Assembly (NCBI GenBank): GCA_029783825.1
Contig: JAREIK010014525.1
Span: forward strand, 124,001 to 188,000
DNA: 64,000 nucleotides
Source: Sapria himalayana
Taxonomy: Eukaryota > Streptophyta > Magnoliopsida > Malpighiales > Rafflesiaceae
Direction: 5' to 3'
Shown here: positions 23,291-37,450 of the stretch, in pieces
Layout of the letters: each line of letters begins with the position of its first letter
Numbering within the stretch: position 1 is the stretch's first letter
Position numbers and translations under genes: made by a program
Notes under the pieces: generated by a model
What the model saw: the letters and a program-made list of their open reading frames with translations, nothing else
Database searches by the model: none
Told to the model about the DNA's origin: nothing

Positions 23291-26200
23291 GGAAATAGCA
23301 CCGGCGGTTAACTATACATAGCCTTTCAGAGTTGCATTTGGGTATGGAATGGATAGGCCATAAGTGGCTGCCTTTCATACTACCAATTGTGTAGGTGGAT
23401 CATCGCCCCTTATTTCTGGCTCTACTTCATTCGATATTAACATGATGGCACACACAAGACAAGATGTCAAATCAATAAGAAAACTGTCCCTTGAAAGGTG
23501 TAGATGAACCCTTTTCCTTTTCTGCCATAAAACACTTGAAGGATACGAGGCATTAGACTATTGATCTTCTTAAGAGGGAACCGCTACTACATTCAATCCA
23601 TTGAAAGGTGAAGGCAATGCTAAATGCAGATGCAGACCGATTGGGTTCTCCCCTTTGCTAGGGGGTGATGTTACCAAGTTTTTCGCGAATGTGAGGTTCA
23701 AGTACTGCCATCCTTTGTTGGTTGAGTTCGCCGTGTAATTTCAACAATACCTTTCAAAGCCAAAAAGGCCATAGCTACATCTTCCTAGAAAAGAAAGAAT
23801 AGGTGTCACGCCAATAATTAGGAGAAGGTATCTTATGGCTTAGGGAAGGGTGTTTCTGCACAGATCTATGATTGATCTAGGATTTCCCGAGACAAAACGA
23901 ACTGTCGATTCTCCGATAAATGTCAATGACTTATTTCTGAGACTTCAACATACATGATTGGCAGCGGCAAAGAGTTTTTTGACTTCCTAACACGGATACC
24001 AAGGTAGCTGAGCAGTGAGGAATAAGATTACTTTGACTTTCAGTTTCTAAGCAAGATGCGGTGCAATCCCTCCTTCGCTCCGGCTCATTGCGAGCTCGTG
24101 AGCAAAGTTTTGGCATGTCAAGTCTTTTCATACCTTTTCCTACTCCTGAGCTACCATGAGTTTAGAATCTTCATTGAGCTTTATCCGCTTCAATAAGGTC
24201 TAACACTAGCCTTCTCAATAGCCTTACCGGTGATTTTGGGAGGAGAAGTTCTAGTCGCTTCCCCCTTTGCCTATCTTCCTACTCTGCCAATATACCTCCT
24301 TGAGAACCATCCTTCCCAGTTAGTCTTCGTAAGAACAAAGCATGGACAGACTGTCCGTCTAATCTAACTAATAAGTAGTATCCCCTCCCTAAAGAAAAGC
24401 TCAACTCGGCGATCAATAAGAGGACTCTTTCGTCAGAAATAATATCAGTAGCTCAGTCGCTAGTACGGAGACTGCACCACAAGGGCAGAGAAGTAGTTTA
24501 CTTGTGAAAACTTCACTATAGATTGCTTTCTTAGCCTATCACTCTATCTCTGAGAAGTAGTGCTATCAGGAGGCTCTTTGCTTCTTTCATCCCATCTACC
24601 CTCAAACTCTTCAAAAGAAGCATTCCTTTACTACTTTTCTTTCTAAGGATAGAAACCCTGAAAAGAAAACACGACTTGAAAGAAATATAACAAGAAGTTC
24701 CTTGCCTTAGCCTTAGTCCGTTTTCAGCCAAGTCCTATTTGTACCGCTCCGTGTGAACGAACAATTCTAAGATTAGGAAGGAAGGTATGTTTACGATTCC
24801 ACGGATCTGCTTATATAAGAGTATATAAAGATTCAAGTGAGAATAGGAGTGAGAGTTGATTCGTCTCAGGACCCCAAGAACTACGGTTAGCTCTTTTGGA
24901 AGTGAATGAGGAATAGGAAGAATAGATCAAAGTCTATAATTACTAACAGCAAAATATTTACTAAAAAGCCCTATTCGGAGCATAAAAAGGAAGTCTGATG
25001 TAAGGAGACTACTTGCTAAATTATCTCTCGGGTATGAAGTGTGGTCTGATAGGACTGAACTACCTTCTAATCCGCTGTGAGCGTTTAGCTTGGCACTCAG
25101 ATAGAATAAGATCCTTTTTTAGTGTTGTTGTTTAGCGATTACGCATAACCCTTTGTCTTTCAAAAGATGTGAGCTGTGCCAATACAGACCTTATCCCACG
25201 AAAGGCTGGATGTACATAAACTTTCTTCTTCACACTTATCGGCTTTCCTCTTTGGACTTCTTTTAAGTACCTTCGCCTTGGGATGGGAAAGACCTAGTGA
25301 TTGCTGGGGCATATGAAGAATACTTCGAAACTGCTGGATGCGGAGATTTGATGTTGGAAATGCCATTCCTTCTACTGCTATTCCCACTTCTAGAACGAAG
25401 TGAAAACTAGCTATCAAAAAAAACTATCTCCTAAACCCTAGCCTTTATCTGCTTTATCCTTTGACACTACAGGTTTGAAAACAACGAACTCACCTGGACC
25501 ACAGGTTTCGCCATCGAAGGAAATCCTGGACTTATGCTTTCAAATGAATACTCTCCCTCCAATTTTGCTTACCGCGGGTGAATAGTTCTCTCTTCACTTC
25601 ATTATTGTAATGTACCTTAGGTACACTGAACACAAATCCCATTACGACAAAGAAAATGACGCCGGAGTACTCCACACTATCAATTTCTCCTTTCGCTACG
25701 ATCTTCATTCATTTCGAGTCTTAGAGAGAGACAGACTTGAAAAGGACTTGTGGTGTGGAGGGTAAAAGAAAGCATGAGCCTACGTAAGGAAATCTAGATG
25801 CCTATTTATGGAATATGGAATTAGAAAAAAAAACACTAGGCTAAAGAGCCATATCCTCTCACACTGATGAGGACTCTCTCAATCCGAGAGAAATGATGTG
25901 ATATGTGATAATATATATATATATATCTAGATTATCATGGTCCCAAGAGTATCTTGATTCAATTTCAATAGGAAAAGATAGGCCCCATTTAAAATCAATC
26001 TGTGATTCCTAGGTAGGACTACTTTGATGTCTTTGATTTTTCATCTTTATTGGATAGCCAGTGTCAGTCCTTTTATCAAGTGTGAAATTGCACTACTCGA
26101 GAAAGTTTTAAAATAGACCTTAAGCTGTGTAAAATGCCTAATATAAGAAGTTATAAAGTGCGGACCCTCCTTCAATTCAAATTCAGTATAGTTTAAGTGG

Positions 26201-27879
26201 TAAGAACATCTAGTCTTTCTGAAGCCTTTATCCTAATTTCTTTAATGGGATGATCCATAGGATGTTGCCCTAGATGGGAATAGGTCCATTGCAGTCTTTA
26301 AGAAAATGAGAATCTCTTACCCTATTTATTTTATATTTACTTTATAGAACTTTTCGATGGCATGCACAAGTGGTGGAGCCAAGCCAATTTCAGTCCTCAA
26401 GCAATCTAGGCAGATTGGGGTGTAAGGGAGTTTTGATGTCAGGGTGACGGGACGTGCAGAATACTCTCATATTATTTATTATTTATTATTCATTCCTCAT
26501 GTAGGAGCTAATGGGTTCCATTGATAAAGGATTATAGGTAAAGGTTGGTTGCCTTGTAGTCATTGTCCACTCAGTAGGAGTGTCCTTTCAGCCAGTGGGA
26601 GAAAAGCGAATCCACTCCTATTGCAGCTGAAGTATCTTTTGAAATGAAAAGAAATTAAAATGAAACTTTTGTAAGAAAGATATTGTGAAAGACGGCGAGG
26701 CTGGTGGGAAAGTAAGCAAAGTAAATGTCGGTAGGATCGGACAAAGGAAAGTAAATTTCAAAAAGACCTTTCTAGGCTGAGATCCAGTTTCAATTGTAGT
26801 GTAAGTTGGAGAAAAAAAGATAGTTCCCTACTTTTGCGATTCACATAGTCCCTCTTCGCTTTGCTCGAGTAACTTCATCCTTATCAATGTTTGTATACAA
26901 AGGTGAAATGAGGTCAAAGTGATAGGGTTGTGGAAAAGAAGGAGTATGACCACAGAGGTTGGTAAACTCAGTGTGCCTACCGTACTTGTTCCTCTATCCA
27001 TTCCCTCTCTTTGCTCTATAGGGCTGAAGACGAAATTATGTCTTTCGGGAGGAGGGAGGCACCCAACATTCATTTACCAGGGGGACGGGCCAACTAATGA
27101 AGAGCTGGCTTATGGAGCTTACTAAGGGGTGATCGGGGGTTCATGCATCGGCATCACGTAAGATTTTTTTCAACAAGAACGGATTGTTGTTGTGTGTGAT
27201 CATGCACGATAAAGAATAATGGATCAGTGGACCGATTGATTGACCAAGATGTGATGCTCACTAATCAAACATGCAAAAATCTCCAAGTCCCTTTACAAGA
27301 CAAGGGTTCCAAACCTGAAAGCTTTATGTTCCAGCTCGCTGTCAACTAAACGAGCCTTCAATAGTCCACAATCAATCATTATCGAAGGTTATGATAAAAT
27401 TGATTAAAAAATTTTGAAATTGAGTTGATCGAACCTCTATAGCCATGGCCGTGAGGGTCATTTTGATAATGGTAATTCGGCTAGCTAACGAAAGCCTTTT
27501 GTTTTCCTGGAAACTATCCGACCTGACCGGGGTCCGATCTTTTTTTTTTCTTAGAATTTTTTTCTATTCAATCATTTTTTTCCAGACTTGATTGATTTAT
27601 GATCCCGCCAAGGGATCTTTGAACCAGTCTTGTTCTAATCTGAATGGAATTGGACCCAATTTTGGCATTAGCATTAGACTTCAATAGGTTTCTAGTCCGA
27701 TAGTAGTTTGAAAGCACTTTATGATTGCACTGTTTGGGAAAAAAATCTTTCACTAACTAGCATTCGATCAATATGCTCAACCTACCCTTTCCTTCCTTTT
27801 TTTTTTCATGTGAAGAAAGCACTAGAGTTATGTCTTCTGGATTTAGGGTTGCTAGTATTGTTTTGAAATCCTCCGAGTG

Positions 27880-28110
27880 AAGTGTTTCATGTTCTACCAC
27901 CCCTTTGTATCTCTGTGTTCCTTGATGAAGTTGAAGTCACCCATTGCAAGCAACAAGCAGAATTTTTCTCTAAGAGGTCAGAGTCAATTCTATAAGGAAT
28001 TGGCTTCTAAGACGCAGGACCGTGGATGTTGAATATAACTGCTTGTCTTCCTGAGGATTTGTGTGTCAGAAAGAGTGCCACGACTGGGCAGATACCCTCG
28101 GGGATCACAG
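27880..28110 (-). pseudogene. Degraded LINE (non-LTR retrotransposon) endonuclease fragment
   Basis: The minus strand reads AVIFNIHGPAS then, after a stop and a frameshift, LREKFCLLLAMGDFNFIKEH and RDTKGW. The 'NvHGP...W..GDFN.I...E+.G' spacing is the signature of the apurinic-like endonuclease domain of plant L1-type LINEs; the GDFN motif holds catalytic residues. Only about 75 codons are visible. Confidence 0.65.
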
Positions 28111-28504
28111 TAAATAAATATGTGTTAACAATGCTTCCTAGACACTAATTGGAAAATAGACATACTTTTAATATGGAGTCCCTTGAAAATATCTGGTTTT
28201 CTCTTTCTCTCTAGTATATTCTAGTTTTTTCTCAAATATACCACCTTGCCTTGATAAGCAAAATTGTTTGATGGTCTGTCATTTCTTCCGACAACCCTTG
28301 CCTCTAATGTTCCGCGATAGCACTTTCAAATTAGCTTTTGTCGGGGGACCCTTCAATTAGCTATTTCAGCTTTTGTCCCCTCTTTTGTCTGTGCCATTCC
28401 TCTTACCTTCTGTCGAGACTGAGATAAAGGACTAGGTAGGTCTTCTATTCATTCGATTTTCCTCCCAACCTATTATGAGAAAAAGCGGATTTACAATCAG
28501 CCTA

Positions 28505-28640
28505 TTGAATAAAGTGATCTACGAGCAACCTTCCCCTTATGATAATAGTAAGGCCGACCAGCTTGATCTACGAGCACCCTTCCCCCTTTCTCTAATAATA
28601 AGGCCGCACCACTCCTGATCTTCGACCACCATTCCCTTTA
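28505..28640 (+). repeat. Three degenerate tandem copies of a unit near 50-55 bp
   Basis: TGATCTACGAGCAACCTTCC at about 28509, TGATCTACGAGCACCCTTCC at about 28563, and TGATCTTCGACCACCATTCC at about 28616, each followed by AATAGTAAGGCCG or AATAATAAGGCCG (first two copies). Confidence 0.8.
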
Positions 28641-30076
28641 TAAAAGAAGTCAATTCATCCCACGAATTAGCACTGTTAGCTCAAAGGTTCTAATCCCCAA
28701 TAACTCAAACTAAACTCTAACCCCTCTTACGTACCTCCTTCGAGAGAAATAAAAGGCACAACAACTACTAGGATGGTTCACTTGTCGGTACTTCTCCTTA
28801 TACTTCTACTGGCTCTAAAGGAAGAACTAGTGGAGCTTCTCCATTATACTTTTCTGAACCGAACCATAACTTGCTGACTAGGACATACACTAAATAAAGA
28901 ACATCTCTAACTGGCTTGCTAATTGGACGATAATTGGAAACCAGAATTGAACTAGATGGAATGGAACTTCCAAGAAAACTCCTAGCGGACGAGCACTTCA
29001 ACTGGCTATTACAAGAAAGACATACAGAATGAAACTCCCACATAAGGGGTTAGGGTGTAATGGTCTTAGCACTGGCTTAGTGCCAGGCCTTAGAGCTGGC
29101 TCTCTAACTGGGCATGGCTCGAAGAAGACCTAGAAATCCAATTGGATGGGCTAGTTTTCTTAAGTTATTCATTGAGGGCTAACTGAGTGATTTATTTTTG
29201 TATCCTTGCTTCACCTATGGTAAATGATAATGTAGATTATCCGCTATTGCGCTACGGTAGTGCGGCTATAGATGCCTGGGCTAGATTCCTTGGTTTTCTT
29301 TCTCCTTAAAAATATTTGGAAGTCACTGGCTGACCTTCCTTCTGATCTGGTTGTAGGCTAAGGGCAGTGTTTATTAGATTCTAAGTTTAAGGATCGCCCG
29401 CCCATGCTAAAGTAAAGACATTAAAAAGCTCTTATATATGGCGGCTATCTTATTCCTTTTCCTTGCTTAGCCATAGTTTATATGTCTCTTTAGTCTCTTT
29501 AGTCGTAGCTTATATTTAAAAATAGATAGATAAATAAATAGGTAGAGAGATAAACCTATAGATAGATAGACAAATAGATAGATAGATAGATAGATAGATA
29601 TATAGATAAAAAGATAGTTTGATTTATTTATTGATTTTTTGATAGATTAATAGATTGATAGACAGACAGACACACATATAGAAAGATAGATAGATAGATA
29701 TAAAAATAGACAAAAAGATAGATATTATAATTAGACAGATATACATATAGATAGACAGACAGACAGACAAATATATAGATATATAGATACATAGGTAGAG
29801 AGATAGACATGTAGATAGGTAGATAGGTAGACAAGTAGACAGGTAGATAGATGATGGTTATGCAAGTAGATAGGTAGACAGGTAGAAAGCTACAAAAGTA
29901 GACAGGTAGATAGATATACACATAGATAGGTAGACTGGTCGATAAATTGACAGATAGACAAGTAGATAGGTATATAGGTAGAAAGATATAAAGGTAGACA
30001 AGTTGATAGTTACACATATAGGTTGGTGAAGAGGTAGATAGGTAGACATGTACATAGATAGAAAGGTAGATAGATA

Positions 30077-31789
30077 GACGGGTAGACGCGTATATATGTG
30101 GACAGGTTGATAGGTAGACATATAGACAGGTAGACTGGTAGACAGATTGACTAATATACATATATAATATAGATAGAAAGATAGATAGATTAATAGACAG
30201 TTAGATAGAAAGATAACTAGACAGATAGACTGATAGATAGATAGACATATATATAGATAGACAGATAAATAGATAGATAGATAGACAAACAGATAGATAT
30301 ATAAATAGATAGATAGACAAACAGATAGATGGATAGACTGATAGACAAATAAATAGATAGACAAATAGGTACATTGACAGATAGACAGATAGATAGATAG
30401 ACAGATAAATAGACATATAAATAGATAAACAGATATATAGATAGATAGATAGCTATATAGATATTTTGAAAGAAAGATAGATTGACAAATAGACAGAGAC
30501 ATTTTGATAAATAGATAGATAATTTGATAGATAGAAAGGCACATAGATAGATAGAGAGATAGTAAGATAAATAGATAGATAGATAGAAAGATTGATAGAC
30601 TGACATGTGACCAAATATATAATTAGATATATATATATATATATATAATGAAACATAGATATACAGATAAATAGATAAATTGTCAAATAGATAGAGAGAT
30701 AGACAAAAAGACAAATAGACAGATAGATTGATTGATAGATATATAGATAAATAAATAGATAGATACATTGACAGTCAAAAGATAGATTGATTTATAGTTA
30801 GATAAAAAGATATAAAGTTAGATAGATACATAGATAAATAAATAGATAGAAATATATATATATATATAAAGATAGATATATAAAAAGATAGATTGACAGA
30901 CAGACAGATAGATAGATAGATAGATAGATAAGTAGAGAAATATATCAATAAATAGATAGATAGATATATAAATAGACATATTGATTGATTAATTGATAGA
31001 TAGACGGGTAGACACATATATATGTGGACAGGTTGATAGGTAGACATATAGACAGGTAGACTGGTAGATAGATTGACTGATATACATATATAATATAGAT
31101 AGAAAGATAACTAGACAGATAGACTGATCAATAGAGAGACATATATATAGATAGACAGATAAATAGATAGATAGATAGATAGACAAATAGATAGATATAT
31201 AAATAGATAGATAGACAAATAGATAGATGGATAGACTAATAGACAAATACATAGATAGACAAATAGGTACATTGACAGATAGACAGATAGATAGATAGAC
31301 ATATAAATAGATAAACAGATATATAGATACATAGATAGATAGCTATATAGATATTTTGAAAGAAAGATAGATTGACAAATAGACAAAGACATTTTGATAA
31401 ATAGATAGATAATTTGATAGATAGATAGATAGATAGGCACATAGAAAGATAGAGAGATAGTAATATAAATAGATAGATAGATAGAAAGATAGATAGACTG
31501 ACATGCAGAAAAATATATAATTAGATAGATAGATAGAGATATATATATATATATATAATGAAACTGAGATGTACAAATAAATAGATAAATTGACAAATAG
31601 ATAGAGAGATAGACAGATAGACAAATAGACAGATATATTGATTGATATATATATAGATAAATAAATAGATAGATACATAGACAGTCAAAATATTGATTGA
31701 TTTATAGTTAGATAAATAGATAGAAAGTTAGATAGATACATAGATAAATAAATAGATAGAAATATATATATATATAAATATATAAATAA

Positions 31790-31827
<38 letters not shown>

Positions 31828-31960
31828 ATAGATAGATAGAAATAAAGAAAGATAGATATAAAGAAAGATAGATTGACATACAGACAGATAGATAGATTAG
31901 TAGAGAAATATGTCAATAAATATAAATAGACATATTGATTGATTAATTGATAGATAGATA
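30077..31960 (+). repeat. Two-copy higher-order repeat of about 0.9 kb in the GATA array
   Basis: GACGGGTAGAC at 30077 and 31003 (offset 926), AGCTATATAGATATTTTGAA at 30451 and 31351 (900), ACAGTCAAAA at 30771 and 31681 (910), AATAGACATATTGATTGATT at 30971 and 31925 (954). Between landmarks the two copies follow each other closely, including a TATATAATGAAAC segment after a TA run. Confidence 0.85.
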
Positions 31961-31968
31961 GATAGATC

Positions 31969-32002
<34 letters not shown>

Positions 32003-33989
32003 AAGACATGCAGATAGATAGATATAACAGATTAATAGATATATTAAAAAGATATATACATAGTCAAATAGATAGATTGATAGATAAATTGATAGATAGA
32101 TAGAAATATAGATAGATAGATTGATCGATCAATGGATAGATAGGGAAAGAGATAGAATGATATACAGATAAATAAAAAGATAGATAGATAGATACATAGA
32201 TATATAAAAAAATAAATAAAAAGAAAGACCGATAGACAAATAGATAGATCGATAGACATATAGATAGATAGTTAGATAGATAGATAGATAAATATATAGG
32301 TTTATAGGCAGATAAATAGATAAATAGATAGACAAATAAAAATATAGCCACATAGATAGATTTATAGACAAATAGACAGACAAACAAATAGATATATATA
32401 TATAGACAAGTAGATAGTTACATAGATAGATCTTTTGATATCTAGATAGATAGATAAACAAATTAACAACATATTGATAGAAAAGTAGATAGATAGATAG
32501 ATATATAGATAGAAAGACAAATTGTAATATATATAGATAGAAAGATAGCTAGCTCAATAGTTAGATTGAAAGATACACAAATTGACAAATAGACAGATAG
32601 GTAGATAGATAGATAGATAGACATATAGACAAATAGATAGAAAGATAGATAGATTGACAAAAAGAAAGATAGAAAAAAACACATAGAGACAAATAGGCAG
32701 ATAGACAAATATATTGATAGAAAGACAAATATATAGATAGACAGTAAGACATTTTGACATATATCAGATAAATATATAGACATGTTGTCAGATTGATAGA
32801 TTTATAGATTGACAGATTGACAGATTGATAGATAGATAAAAAAACAAATAGATAATTTGATAAATAAACAGATAGAAAGATAGACAGATATGTAGATAGG
32901 TAGATAGAAAATAGATAGATAGACAGATTTATAGATAGACTTATAAACAGATAAAAAGATAGATGGACAAATAGATTGATTGATTGATATAAAGAATGAA
33001 AGATAGATAGAGAGATAGATTAAAGATAGATAGATAAACCGATAAAAAGATATATAGATAGATTGATAGATAGAAAGATAGACACATATATAGATACATA
33101 GACAGAAAGATAGCTAGATAAATAGTGAGATAGATTGATAGATAGATTGTTAGATAGATATATAGATAGATAGATAGACAAATTGATAGACTTAGAGATA
33201 GATAGATATATAGATAAACATATAGATACATAGACAGAAAGATATATAGCTAGATAGATAAATATATAAATAGATATATAAAAAGATATTTAGTCATTTA
33301 GTTAGATTGTCAGATAGTCATATAGACTAATAGATAGAAAATAGATAGATAACTAGATAAATAGACAAATTGACAGAATAACAGATTTATTGATAGATAG
33401 TAGACAGGTAGATAGATAGACCGATCAATAGAAAGAAAAAAAAAGAAAATACAAAGAAAGATAGATAGATAAATAGATATATAGTTAGAAAGATATAAAG
33501 ATAGATAGATATATAGTTAGATAAATAGATAGATATATAAAAGAATAGATTGACTGATAGATAGATAGATAAAAAGTTAGATAGATAGTGAGATAGATAT
33601 ATAGATAGATATATAGATAGACATATAGATAGATATATTCATTGATTGATTGATAGAAAGAAAGATAGATAGAATGATATATAATCGATAGATATATCGA
33701 TAGAAAGATTGACACATAGACAGATATATATATATATATATAAACATTTAGATAAATATATATATATACAGATATACAGACAGATAGATAGATAGATAGA
33801 CAATTAGATAGATAGATAGATAGATAGACAATTATATAGATAGACATATGGATACATAGATAGACAGATAAATAAATAGATAGACAGATATCTTGATGGA
33901 TAGATAGATAGACAAATACATAGATAGTTTGATAGACATATAAAAAAATACATAGATAGATAAATAAACGGATAGACAGATAAAGAGAC

Positions 33990-36609
33990 AGGAGACAAAT
34001 AGACATATAGATACATATATAGATATATAGATTGACAAATAGATAGATAGGTAGATAGAAAGATAAATTCATATACAGAAAGACAATTATACATATATAA
34101 AAATATACAAATAGTTAGATTGAGATAAATAAATTTATACATAGATAAATAAATTGATAGAGATATAGAAAGGTAGATAGATAGAAAAATAGAGAGATAG
34201 AAAGAAAGATTGATTTATAGATAGATAGACTTATACATAAAGAGATATATATAGATATATAGGTATATAGATATATAGTTAAATTAGTTGATTGACAAAT
34301 AGATTGATAGATCCATATATAGACATATACATAGATAGACATATAGAGAAATAGATAGATAGATAGATAAACATATAGAAAAATAGACAAATAAGTAAAT
34401 AGAGAGTCATACAAATAGAAAGATAGATATATAGAATAACATATAGTTAGATAGGCAAGTATATAGATTTATAGATAGATAGATAGATAGATAGATAAAT
34501 AGATATATAGATAGACAGATATATAGATTGATGGATACATAGATATACATATAGACAAATAGTCAAATTAACAGATAAATAAATATGCCATATATTGATA
34601 TACAAATAGATAGATTTATAGATAGGCATATAGAAACAAATAAAGATAGATATTATAGATAGATAGAAAGATAGACATATAGAGAGATAGATAGATAGAA
34701 AAATAGACAAATAGACAAATAGATTGAAAGAATGATAGAAAGATAGAGAGATAGACAGACATATAGATAGGGAGATATATAGATTAACATATTGATATAT
34801 AGATAATTAGAAAGATAGAGATTTAGACTGATAGAGGTGTGGACAGATAGATAGATAGATAGTCAGATAGATATAAATATATATAGAGGTAGATAGTTAG
34901 ATAAATAGATGGATAGACAAATAGTCAGATTTAAAAATAGAAAGACTGAGAGATAGATCAATATATAGACATATAGACATATAAAGAGATAAAAAGATAG
35001 ATAGATTGATTGAAAGAATTATTGATAGATATATAGGTAGATAGACAAATAAATTGATAGAGAAATAGATAGATTGACAAATAGACATATAGACAAATAA
35101 ACATATAGACAAATATACATAAAATAAGATAGATGGATAGACTAATAGATTGATAAATAAATAGACAAATAGATAGTTAAATAGATAGACAAACTAATAA
35201 ATAGCTTATATTCACATATATCGATGGATAGATATATAGATAATTAGATAGTCAGAAAAATAGATAGATAGAATGATTGATAGACTAATAAATATATAGA
35301 CATATAGATAGATAGATAGAAAGATAAATATACAAATAGATAGATAAACAAATAGATAGATAAACAAATTAATAGATTAATAGATATATATATATATATA
35401 TACAGAGAGGAAAATTGAATAATACATAGATAAACAAATAAACAAATAGATCGATAGATAATTAATTATATAAAAAATAGACAAATAAACATATATATAG
35501 ATAAATATATAGAAATATAGGCAGATAAACAAATATGCAAATAAATAGATATACAAATAGACAGATTGATATATTGATAAATAGAAAGAAAGAAAGAAAG
35601 AAAGATAAACAGATGGATATATATATTGACAAAAAGATAGATAAATAGATAGACATAAATATACATAGATCGATAAATAGATTGATAGACTGATAAATAG
35701 ATAGGAAGATAGAAATATAGACATATAGACAGATAGTTAGAAAGAAAAAAAGAAAGATAGATATTTAGACTAAAAGACACATAGACTGTCAAACAAATAG
35801 GCAGATAGACAGCCATATAGATAGATTAATAGATAAAGAGATAGATAGATTAATATATAAAGAGATATATAGACAGATATTTAGACAAATAGATAGATAG
35901 GTAGAGAGATAGATAGACAAATTTGTAGATCTTTAGATAGATAGATATATAGATAGAAAAATATATAGATATATATATATAAAGACAGACATACCAAAGA
36001 TAGATTTACATATAGATAATAGATATATAGACAGATCGACAAATAGATAGATTGACAAAAAAATCTAAATATTGATAAATAAATAAACAAATATATTGAT
36101 AGACAACTAAAAAGAAAGGCAAATATATAGTTTGATAGATATATAGATTGAGAGAAAAATAAACAAATATATTGATAGACAAATAAAAAGATAGGTAAAT
36201 ATATAGATTGATAAATTTATAGATATTGAGAATGAAGATAGACAAATAATTAGATAGATAGATAGGTATGTAAGAAGATAGACAGATACATAGATAGATA
36301 GATAGTAGATAAATAAATAGATAAATATGTTGATAGACAGATAGACAGACTGACTGATAGATAGAAAGACAGACAAATAGATAGATATATAGATAAATAG
36401 ATTGATTGACTAATAGATAGATAGAAAGATAGATATATAGGTAGATAGATAGAAAGATAGATAGATCGATACACATAGAGATATAAAATACATAGATAAA
36501 TATATAGATAAATAGATAGATAGAATAATTGATTTTTCGACAGACAGATAGACAAATAGATAGATAGGTAGATAGATAGATAGATTGATTGATTGATAAA
36601 TAGACAGAT

Positions 36610-36656
<47 letters not shown>

Positions 36657-37450
36657 TTGATAGAAAAAAATAATAATAGATAGATAGATAGACAGACAGA
36701 TAGATAGATAGATAAATAAATAAATACATAGATACTCATATAGATAGAAAGACACATAGAGATATAGATAGATAGATAGATTAATTGATTTATTGACAAA
36801 TAGAAAACCAAACAAACAAATAGACAGATAGATAGATAGATAAAGAAATAAATAGATACATATATAGATAGATAAGATATATAGATAGATAGATAAATAA
36901 ATAAATGGATAGACAAATAAACAAATTGACATATAGATAGAGTGATTATTATATGGATAGATAGATAGATTGGAAAATAGATATATAGATAGAAAGACAG
37001 ATAGATAGAAAAAAAAAGAAAAAAAGATAGATAGATAGTGAGTTAACTAGATAGATAGACAAATAGATATATAGATAGATAGATAGAGAAAAAGATATAA
37101 AGATATATAGATAGATAGATAAACAGACCGATAAAAAGATAGACATATAGACAGATAGATAAATAGACATATAGAAAGATACATAGTTAGATAATTAAAT
37201 TGATAGATTATTAAAAAGATAGGTGATAGAAAGACATAAATACATATATAGATATATAGATTGACAAATAGATGGACATGTAGATAGAGAGATAAACAGT
37301 TATGAAGAAAGACAATTATACATATATAAAAATAGACAAATAGATAGATAAAGATAAATAGATAGATAAATAGATAGAGATATTGACTAGTATATAGATA
37401 GATAAATAGAGAGATAGAAAGAAAGATAATAAGATTTATAGATAGACATG
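33990..37450 (+). repeat. Segment duplicated at about 3.22 kb spacing in the GATA array
   Basis: ATTGACAAATAGAT at 34031 and 37260 (offset 3229), AGAAAGACAATTATACATAT at 34077 and 37306 (3229), AGAGAGATAGAAAGAAAG at 34191 and 37408 (3217). The matching stretch covers at least 33990-34240 and 37215-37450; how far it extends further was not worked out. Confidence 0.65.
36612..36654. repeat. AT dinucleotide run, 43 bp
   Basis: Uninterrupted alternating A and T inside GATA array block 3, one of the longest in the window. Confidence 0.95.

Larger units (their letters stand above)
22706..29510. other. Insertion of non-array DNA, possibly nuclear-integrated mitochondrial sequence
   Basis: A 6.8-kb block with clearly higher G+C than its neighbours, flanked on both sides by GATA array. 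It has the look of plant mitochondrial intergenic DNA: even base composition, no long frames, and scattered degraded retroelement pieces (copia near 23000-23290, LINE near 27880-28110). I could not recognise a mitochondrial gene, so the organellar origin is a guess from texture. Short open frames at 24531-24731, 25160-25417, 26828-27125 and 28798-29043 have no recognisable motif. An old nuclear insertion or an array-flanking unique segment remains possible. Confidence 0.45.

Noticed and set aside
24445..24500. tRNA-like phrase GTAGCTCAGTCGCTAGTACG
   Set aside because: It looks like the start of an organelle tRNA, but the anticodon arm and T-arm do not fold; at best a decayed remnant.
26185..26230. 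tRNA-like phrase TAGTTTAAGTGGTAAGAAC
   Set aside because: It resembles a D-arm, but I could not pair an acceptor stem or find a TTCGA T-loop at the right distance.
26919..27125. 68-codon + strand frame in the foreign block
   Set aside because: No recognisable motif and overlapped by an equally open minus-strand frame; likely chance.
36006..36932. Long minus-strand open frame of 308 codons, and dozens like it, rich in Ser-Ile-Tyr-Leu
   Set aside because: They are translations of TATC repeat, which has no stop in any frame. They have no domain and end only where the repeat is mutated.
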